Shown: in pieces, positions 5,117-9,777 of the stretch | Layout of the letters: each line of letters begins with the position of its first letter | How positions within the stretch are numbered: position 1 is the stretch's first letter | Source: JBFISM01 sp041608535 | GTDB lineage: Bacteria; Actinomycetota; Acidimicrobiia; Spongiisociales; UBA5794 | Direction of reading: 5' to 3' | Assembly (NCBI GenBank): GCA_041608535.1 | Contig: JBFISM010000137.1 | Location: 1-9,777, forward strand | Length of the DNA stretch: 9,777 nt | Made by a program: the position numbers and the translations under genes | The notes under the pieces: generated by a model | Seen by the model: the letters and a program-made list of their open reading frames with translations, nothing else | What the model was told of the DNA's origin: nothing | The model's database searches: none

Positions 5117-6403
5117 CTACTCGAATTGCGTGGCCTCGGTCGAGCCCTCCATCGCCAGCGTGGAGGCCGTGCCGCCCGAGATCGTCTGCGCAACCAGATC
5201 GAAGTAGCCGGTACCCACCTCGCGTTGATGCCGGGTGGCGGTGTAGCCGTGATCCTCCATCGCGAACTCGCGCTCTTGGAGGGCGACGTACGCCGACATG
5301 CCGCGCGCGGCGTAGCCGCGCGATAGCTCGAACATCGCCGCGTTGAGCGAGTGGAAGCCGGCCAGGGTGATGAACTGGAAGCGGTACCCCATCGCTCCCA
5401 ACTCCTTTTGAAATGCGGCGATGGTGGCGTCGTCGAGATGTCGTCTCCAGTTGAACGACGGCGAACAGTTGTAGGCAAGCATCTTGCCGGGGAACTCTGC
5501 GTGGATCGCCGTGGCGAACTCGGCAGCTTGACCGAGATCGGGTGTGCTCGTCTCGCACCAGATCAAGTCGGCATATGGTGCATACGCAAGGCCGCGCGCC
5601 ACCGCTGCCTCCATGCCGTTGCGAACGCGGAAGAAGCCTTCGGCGGTGCGCTCTCCGCTCACGAACTGGCGATCGCGCTCGTCGATGTCGCTGGTGAGCA
5701 GGGAGGCACCGAGCGAGTCGGTGCGGGCCACGACGAGTGTGGCCGTGCCCATGACGTCTGCGGCGAGACGGGCTGCGGTGAGGGTGCGGATGTGGTGCGC
5801 CGTCGGCACGAGGACCTTGCCACCCATGTGGCCGCATTTCTTCTCGGAGGCGAGCTGGTCCTCGAAATGCACGCCGGCAGCACCCGCCTGAATGAAGGCC
5901 TTGGCCAGTTCAAAGGCGTTGAGCTGCCCACCGAAGCCGGCCTCGGCGTCGGCGACGATGGGAACCATCCATTCTCGAGTCACCTCACCCTCGGCAGCTT
6001 CGATCTGGTCCGCCCGCTGCAGTGCGTTGTTGATGCGGCGGACGAGGGCGGGTGCGCTGTTGGCCGGGTACAGCGACTGGTCGGGGTACACCTGCCCGGC
6101 GAGGTTGGCATCTCCGGCGACTTGCCATCCGGAGAGATAGATCGCATCGAGACCGGCACGCACCATCTGCACCGCCTGCCCGCCGCTCATGGCGCCCAGT
6201 GCGTGGATGTAGTCGCTGCGATGCAGCAGCTCCCACAGTCGCTCCGCTCCACGACGGGCCGTGGTGTGCTCGATGGGGTACGAGCCCTGAAGCCGCACCA
6301 CGTCTTCGGCCGTGTAGTCGCGCTGCAGGCCGTCCCACCGCGTGTTGGTGTCCCATTCCTGCTGTAGTGCAGCAATTCTCTCGGTGGTGCTTTCCATGTT
6401 CAT
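5117..6403 (-). CDS. aceA: Isocitrate lyase
   Basis: A cytoplasmic enzyme that splits isocitrate into glyoxylate and succinate, the first step of the glyoxylate shunt. At 428 residues it has the usual bacterial length. Visible signatures: SGWQ (91-94), the Asp/Glu-rich metal-binding stretch VADAEAGFGG (150-159), GVHFEDQ, the catalytic loop KKCGHMGGK with Cys190, ARTDS (226-230), the substrate-binding NCSPSFNW (312-319) and the conserved C-terminal STEATQFE. All catalytic residues I can place are present. It lies 12 nt downstream of aceB in the same operon. The preceding GAAGGGG is only 3 nt from the first ATG, whereas the in-frame ATG two codons later has a 9-nt spacing, so translation may begin at 6397 instead; the product differs by two residues. 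Methylisocitrate lyase is less likely because of overall length and motif match. Probably controlled by the ramB-like regulator at 8159. Confidence 0.97.
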   Translation of the reverse strand: MNMESTTERIAALQQEWDTNTRWDGLQRDYTAEDVVRLQGSYPIEHTTARRGAERLWELLHRSDYIHALGAMSGGQAVQMVRAGLDAIYLSGWQVAGDANLAGQVYPDQSLYPANSAPALVRRINNALQRADQIEAAEGEVTREWMVPIVADAEAGFGGQLNAFELAKAFIQAGAAGVHFEDQLASEKKCGHMGGKVLVPTAHHIRTLTAARLAADVMGTATLVVARTDSLGASLLTSDIDERDRQFVSGERTAEGFFRVRNGMEAAVARGLAYAPYADLIWCETSTPDLGQAAEFATAIHAEFPGKMLAYNCSPSFNWRRHLDDATIAAFQKELGAMGYRFQFITLAGFHSLNAAMFELSRGYAARGMSAYVALQEREFAMEDHGYTATRHQREVGTGYFDLVAQTISGGTASTLAMEGSTEATQFE

Positions 6404-6415
6404 GGTCCCCTTCGG

Positions 6416-8020
6416 TCAGTCGAGCAGGTCGTAGGCGGGCAGTGTGAGGAACTCGGGGAAGTGCGTGGTCAGCGCTACCCGTTCGAAGACCTTGCGGGCT
6501 TCGTCGTAGCGGCCGGCGGCAAACCCCTCAGCCGACAGCTCCGAACGGAGCCGGTCGATCTCCTCGTCGATGATGCGGCCCACCATCGCGGCGTCGATGA
6601 GTGTCCCGTCCTCGGTACGGCAGCGGTGGTGGATCCATTGCCAGATCTGGCTGCGGGATATCTCGGCGGTGGCGGCGTCTTCCATCAGGTTGTAGATCGC
6701 CGCCGCCCCGTTGCCACACAACCAGGAGGCGATGTAGCGGATCCCCACGTCCACGTTGGTGCGAACCCCCGACTCGGTGATCGTGCCGCTCGGGATGTCG
6801 GTGTCGAGCAGATCCCGTGCGGTGACGGTCACCGGCCGGCGCACTTCGATCTGATGGGGGCGGTCGCCGAGCACGGCGTCGAAGACTGCCGTCGCAAGCG
6901 GAACGAGATCGGGATGTGCCACCCACGTGCCGTCGTGTCCGGCGGAAGCTTCGCGCTGTTTGTCCCGGCGAACCTTGCCGAAGGCTCTCTCATTGACCTC
7001 GGCGTCGTGGCGGCTGGGGATGAACGCCGCCATCCCGCCCATTGCGTGCGCCCCGCGGCGATGGCACGTGTCGATGAGCAACTCCACGTACGCCTGCATG
7101 AACGGCACCGTCATGGTGATCTGCTTGCGGTCCGGCAACACCATGGTGCGCTGGTTGCGGAACTTCTTGATGATGGAGAAGATGTAGTCCCAGCGGCCGG
7201 CGTTCAGCCCGGCCGAATGCTCCCGCAGCTCGAACAGGATCTCGTTCATCTCGAAGGCGGCAAAGATCGTCTCGATGAGCACGGTGGCGCGAATGGTTCC
7301 CACCGGGATTCCCAGCGCCTCCTGTGCGGTGACGAACACGTCGTTCCACAAGCGCGCTTCGCAGTGGCTCTCCAGTTTGGGGAGATAGAAGTAAGGCCCG
7401 GAACCGCGCTCGATCAGCTCCTTGGCGTTGTGAAAGAAGTACAGCCCGAAGTCGACGAGGCTGGCCGACGTGGGGGCCCCGTCGATGACGATGTTGCGCT
7501 CGTTGAGGTGCCAGCCTCGCGGACGCACCATCAGGGTTGCCGGGGACTCGTTCAGTCGGTAGGTGGTGCCGTCGGGCTTGGTGAACGAGATGGTGCGACG
7601 CACCGCATCCATGAGGTTGGCCTGGCCTCCCATCATGGCGGCCCATGTGGGGGAGGCGGAGTCCTCGAAGTCCGCCATGAACACCTTGGCGCCGCTGTTC
7701 AGGGCGTTGATGATCATCTTGCGATCGACGGGCCCCGTGATCTCGCACCGTCGGTCGAGCAGGTCGGGTGGAGGTGCTGCGACCGTCCACTCGCTGGTGC
7801 GTATCTGCTCCGTGGAGCAGCGGAACTTCGGCCGCTCTCCCGCATCCGTGCGCCGCTGGCGCTCCCGCCGGGCTTCGAGCAGATCCAGCCGGCGCTTGTT
7901 GAAGCGGCGATGCAGCAGAGCAAGGAATTCGAGGGCCTCGGGGGTGAGCACGCTCGGGTAGTCCTCGCCTCCAGACGTCTTGACTCCCATGATCATCGTC
8001 GACTCGAGCTGCCGCTCCAT
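6416..8020 (-). CDS. aceB: Malate synthase A
   Basis: Condenses glyoxylate with acetyl-CoA to give malate, the second step of the glyoxylate shunt. It has 534 residues, normal for the short A isoform, and lacks the inserted domain of the ~720-residue G isoform. Motifs: NSGAKVFMADFEDS (108-121), RPRGWHLNE with the catalytic Arg168, TVLIET with metal ligand Glu250, LNAGRWDYIFSIIKKFR with metal ligand Asp278, GTWVAHPDLVP (364-374) and NLMEDAATAEIS with catalytic base Asp448. Residue roles are from the known family mechanism. The frame is open to 8209, but the ATG at 8020 is chosen because AGGAGGG (8029-8035) lies 8 nt before it and the length then fits. It is the first gene of the aceBA operon, divergent from the ramB-like gene across 138 bp. 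Confidence 0.97.
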   Translation of the reverse strand: MERQLESTMIMGVKTSGGEDYPSVLTPEALEFLALLHRRFNKRRLDLLEARRERQRRTDAGERPKFRCSTEQIRTSEWTVAAPPPDLLDRRCEITGPVDRKMIINALNSGAKVFMADFEDSASPTWAAMMGGQANLMDAVRRTISFTKPDGTTYRLNESPATLMVRPRGWHLNERNIVIDGAPTSASLVDFGLYFFHNAKELIERGSGPYFYLPKLESHCEARLWNDVFVTAQEALGIPVGTIRATVLIETIFAAFEMNEILFELREHSAGLNAGRWDYIFSIIKKFRNQRTMVLPDRKQITMTVPFMQAYVELLIDTCHRRGAHAMGGMAAFIPSRHDAEVNERAFGKVRRDKQREASAGHDGTWVAHPDLVPLATAVFDAVLGDRPHQIEVRRPVTVTARDLLDTDIPSGTITESGVRTNVDVGIRYIASWLCGNGAAAIYNLMEDAATAEISRSQIWQWIHHRCRTEDGTLIDAAMVGRIIDEEIDRLRSELSAEGFAAGRYDEARKVFERVALTTHFPEFLTLPAYDLLD

Positions 8021-8060
8021 GTGCCGTGCCCTCCTGCTGATCGCGTGCGATGGTCTGGCC

Positions 8061-8113
8061 GTTGCGGATACGCTGCTCATCGATGCGCACACTTTCAACC
8101 GAAGTTGCGGATA
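8061..8113. promoter_or_regulatory. Paired 10-bp direct repeat between aceB and the ramB-like gene
   Basis: GTTGCGGATA occurs at 8061-8070 and again at 8104-8113, 43 bp apart (about four helical turns). The right copy belongs to a small palindrome, AAGTT-GCGGAT-AACTT (8102-8117), and contains the -35 of the regulator's promoter; the left copy lies closer to aceB. Repeated elements at two positions of a divergent control region are candidate binding sites for the RamB-like protein. I could not identify the known corynebacterial RamB motif with confidence. Confidence 0.45.
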
Positions 8114-8133
8114 ACTTTGTTTGTTTTTATCCT
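8105..8133 (+). promoter_or_regulatory. Putative promoter of the ramB-like gene, with an inverted repeat in its spacer
   Basis: TTGCGG (8105-8110), a 17-nt unusually AT-rich spacer and TATCCT (8128-8133, TAnnnT) predict a start near 8140, followed by GGAGG and the GTG at 8159. GGATAA (8109-8114) and TTATCC (8127-8132) form an inverted repeat spanning the spacer, a plausible operator for autoregulation. Confidence 0.5.
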
Positions 8134-8158
8134 CAGCGGACATTTGCTGGAGGCTTTG

Positions 8159-9592
8159 GTGGACACAATCACAGTCGATCCGCTCATCTTCGGAAAACGG
8201 GTGAAGCACTACCGGCGCCTGCGTGGTCTGACGCTACGGACGCTGAGCGAGCAGGTGGACAAGCCGGCTCCGTACCTCTCCCAGCTGGAGAACGGCAAGC
8301 GGGAGCCGCGTCTCGGGCTCATCAATGCGCTGGCGTCCGCCCTCGGCGTGCCCGTCGCCGAGCTACTGAGCAACGAAGCCCCGGATCGCCGCTCGCAGCT
8401 CGAGGCCATGCTGGAGCGCAACCAAGAGGATCCGCTCTATCAGGACCTCGGTCTGCCCCCTCTCAAGCCGTCGGCCAAGCTGCCCGACCTGGCGCTCGAG
8501 CACATCGTGACGCTGTACCGCGAGCTGAAGAATCGGGCTTTCCCGGCAGCCGCGACCCGGGAGGATGCGCGCATCGCCAACGCCGAGCTGCGTGCGGAGA
8601 TGAAGGAGCGTGGGAACTATTTCGACGAGATCGAGGCGGAGGCCCGCGCGGTCGTCGACGTCATCGGGTACGAAGGTGCGCGGGCACTCGCCGAGGGTGA
8701 TCTGCTGGCGATTGCGGCGCATCTCGGCTTCTCCGTGGTGCGCTCCCAAGACGTTCCCCACGCCACTCGCTCGGTGACCGATCTCAAGAACCGCCGTATC
8801 TATCTCCCGCAGCGCAATTCGATGTCGAACGACAACGCTCGGTCGGTGCTCATGCAGACACTCGGCCACTTTGCACTGGGTCACACGGATCCGACCGATT
8901 TCGGTGGTTTCCTCCGCCAGCGTGTGGAGGCGAACTACTTCGCCGGCGCCGTGCTGGTGCCGGAGCGTGCTGCCGTGCCGTTTCTCGAGATGCACAAGAA
9001 GGCGCGTGACCTGTCGGTGGAGGATCTCCGTGACACCTTCTCCGTCTCCTACGAGATGGCGGCGCACCGTCTCACCAATCTGGCGACACAGCATCTGGGG
9101 TTGCGGACGCACTTCGTTCGCTCCGACGAGGCGGGGTTCATCTGGAAGGCGTACGAGAACAACGACGTGCCGTTCCCGCAGAACCACGAGGGGGCCATCG
9201 AGGGCCAGCGATTGTGCCGGGAGTGGGGAACCCGTCGGGCGTTCTCCAGCGAAGACACGTTCTCCATCCACTACCAATACACCGACACGGGCATCGGGAC
9301 GTACTGGTGCGGCACGTTCGTCAACGAGGACAGGCAGAGCGCCATCACCACCGGCGCCACCTTCGACGAGGCCCAGTACTTCCGAGGACGAGACACCGAA
9401 CGGCACTCCGTGTCACGGTGCCCGAGCGGCTCGTGCTGCCGGGTGCCCGACGAGGCGCTTGCAGCCAAGTGGGACGGCCACGCCTGGCCTTCGGTCCGCC
9501 CCAACTCCCACGTCCTCGCCGCCATGCCCGTCGAGACCATCCCCGGCGTCGACCTCGCCGAGCTGTACGAATTTCTCGAAACCCACGAATAG
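8159..9592 (+). CDS. ramB: RamB-like regulator of acetate metabolism (XRE HTH + degenerate IrrE-like + ScfR-type C-terminal domain)
   Basis: A 477-residue cytoplasmic transcription factor. The N-terminal XRE HTH is at about 10-68 (LRTLSEQVDKPAPYLSQLEN then GKREP). A middle region at about 160-310 resembles ImmA/IrrE domains, including TLGHFALGH and EANYFAGAVLVP. The C-terminal part at about 320-475 matches the short-chain-acyl regulator type, with Cys353, Cys384 and a CPSGSCC cluster (421-427). RamB controls glyoxylate-shunt genes in corynebacteria and mycobacteria, and the divergent aceBA neighbour fits exactly. The GTG at 8159 is chosen because GGAGG (8149-8153) lies 5 nt upstream; the frame is open far further left, but only as the antisense of aceB. 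The classical HExxH metal motif reads QTLGH here, so peptidase activity is probably lost and the domain may bind a ligand. Likely autoregulated. Confidence 0.92.
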   Translation: MDTITVDPLIFGKRVKHYRRLRGLTLRTLSEQVDKPAPYLSQLENGKREPRLGLINALASALGVPVAELLSNEAPDRRSQLEAMLERNQEDPLYQDLGLPPLKPSAKLPDLALEHIVTLYRELKNRAFPAAATREDARIANAELRAEMKERGNYFDEIEAEARAVVDVIGYEGARALAEGDLLAIAAHLGFSVVRSQDVPHATRSVTDLKNRRIYLPQRNSMSNDNARSVLMQTLGHFALGHTDPTDFGGFLRQRVEANYFAGAVLVPERAAVPFLEMHKKARDLSVEDLRDTFSVSYEMAAHRLTNLATQHLGLRTHFVRSDEAGFIWKAYENNDVPFPQNHEGAIEGQRLCREWGTRRAFSSEDTFSIHYQYTDTGIGTYWCGTFVNEDRQSAITTGATFDEAQYFRGRDTERHSVSRCPSGSCCRVPDEALAAKWDGHAWPSVRPNSHVLAAMPVETIPGVDLAELYEFLETHE

Positions 9593-9598
9593 GGGGTT

Positions 9599-9622
9599 TC
9601 GCTCGAAACAGGTTTCGAGCGA
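9599..9622 (+). terminator. Stem-loop directly after the ramB-like gene
   Basis: The arms 9599-9608 and 9613-9622 form a perfect 10-bp stem with the tetraloop CAGG, beginning 6 nt after the stop codon. The tail GCTTGTAG has few T residues, so it is a probable terminator or a 3'-end stabiliser, not a canonical U-tract terminator. Confidence 0.55.
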
Positions 9623-9633
9623 GCTTGTAGAGA

Positions 9634-9663
9634 GCGCCCCTGTCGGGGCGCGCCCTCTTCTTC
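9634..9663 (+). terminator. Second stem-loop with a T-rich tail
   Basis: GCGCCCC (9634-9640) and GGGGCGC (9645-9651) form a 7-bp GC stem with the loop TGTC, followed within a few bases by the pyrimidine tail TCTTCTT (9656-9662). It is the best intrinsic-terminator candidate for the ramB-like transcript. Confidence 0.6.
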
Positions 9664-9694
9664 CTGGTCGCACCGCGCAGGTCGCTGCGACCAG
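9664..9694. other. Third stem-loop of the cluster
   Basis: CTGGTCGCA (9664-9672) pairs perfectly with TGCGACCAG (9686-9694) across a 13-nt loop. It starts directly after the T-rich tail of the preceding terminator candidate. Orientation and function are unclear. Confidence 0.55.
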
Positions 9695-9695
9695 A

Positions 9696-9728
9696 TCGAG
9701 GGGGCACGACAGAGTCGTTCCCCCTCGA
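9696..9728. other. Fourth and strongest stem-loop of the cluster
   Basis: TCGAGGGGG (9696-9704) pairs with CCCCCTCGA (9720-9728), and after one C/T mismatch ACGAC (9706-9710) pairs with GTCGT (9714-9718) around the loop AGA. That gives 14 pairs in 33 nt. It could be a terminator for a minus-strand gene beyond the window or part of a structured RNA. Confidence 0.6.
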
Positions 9729-9753
9729 GCACCCCCTTCCGTCCCCCGAGATC

Positions 9754-9773
9754 GCGCCGGAAGTGTCCGGTGC
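9754..9773. other. Fifth stem-loop at the window edge
   Basis: GCGCCGGA (9754-9761) and TCCGGTGC (9766-9773) form an 8-bp stem with one G-T pair and the loop AGTG. The window ends four bases later, so its context cannot be seen. Confidence 0.4.
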
Positions 9774-9777
9774 AGTC

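Noticed and set aside
6461..8158. Long N-terminal extension of the ramB-like frame
   Set aside because: The frame is open through the antisense of aceB, but the SD and GTG at 8159 together with the family's N-terminal HTH show that the protein starts there.
8021..8209. 63-residue N-terminal extension of malate synthase
   Set aside because: It would cover the divergent control region and the start of the ramB-like gene; the strong AGGAGGG before 8020 and the normal family length support the shorter form.
8363..9406. 347-residue minus-strand frame inside the ramB-like gene
   Set aside because: Antisense shadow without motifs, opposite a well-recognised regulator.

Overview
This window comes from a high-GC bacterium, most likely an actinobacterium. 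The codons are strongly GC-biased, GTG starts are frequent, several starts lack a Shine-Dalgarno, and a RamB-type regulator sits divergently next to the glyoxylate-shunt genes, as is known from mycobacteria and corynebacteria. The Thr/Pro-rich anchored proteins would also fit a deep-branching class such as Acidimicrobiia. That finer placement is inference; there is no rRNA gene here to test it.

Layout. (1) 1-241: two identical 99-bp direct repeats with a 138-bp period, each able to fold into a long bulged hairpin, separated by a 39-bp spacer that carries its own hairpin. (2) 242-645: about 400 bp with no convincing gene, containing degenerate short repeats. (3) 646-1391, minus strand: a two-gene cassette of a four-helix membrane protein and a small XRE-type regulator, closed by a 15-bp-stem hairpin. 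Its promoter is overlaid by three 18-bp palindromic operator-like sites. (4) 1376-3408, minus strand: an OmpR-family response regulator and a HAMP histidine kinase, overlapping by GTGA. (5) 3529-5004, plus strand: two tandem genes divergent from the two-component pair. They encode membrane-anchored or secreted proteins with long disordered linkers and a shared, unnamed C-terminal domain, so they are paralogues. (6) 5117-8020, minus strand: malate synthase (aceB) and isocitrate lyase (aceA), the complete glyoxylate shunt in one operon. (7) 8021-9592: a 138-bp divergent control region and the plus-strand ramB-like regulator. (8) 9593-9777: five consecutive stem-loops and no gene.

How the parts work together. 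The ramB-aceBA block is a self-contained acetate/fatty-acid carbon module: the shunt bypasses the CO2-losing steps of the TCA cycle, and the adjacent regulator probably controls both itself and aceBA. The two-component pair and the two anchored proteins face each other across a 120-bp region with an 11-bp-period direct repeat, which suggests a regulator controlling envelope proteins. The XRE/membrane-protein cassette looks autoregulated, and its promoter lies in the last codons of the kinase gene.

The least explained items are the structured tandem repeats at the left edge, the paralogous anchored pair beside the two-component system, the triple operator, and the hairpin cluster at the right edge. 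I did not find a defence island, CRISPR array, transposase or tRNA.
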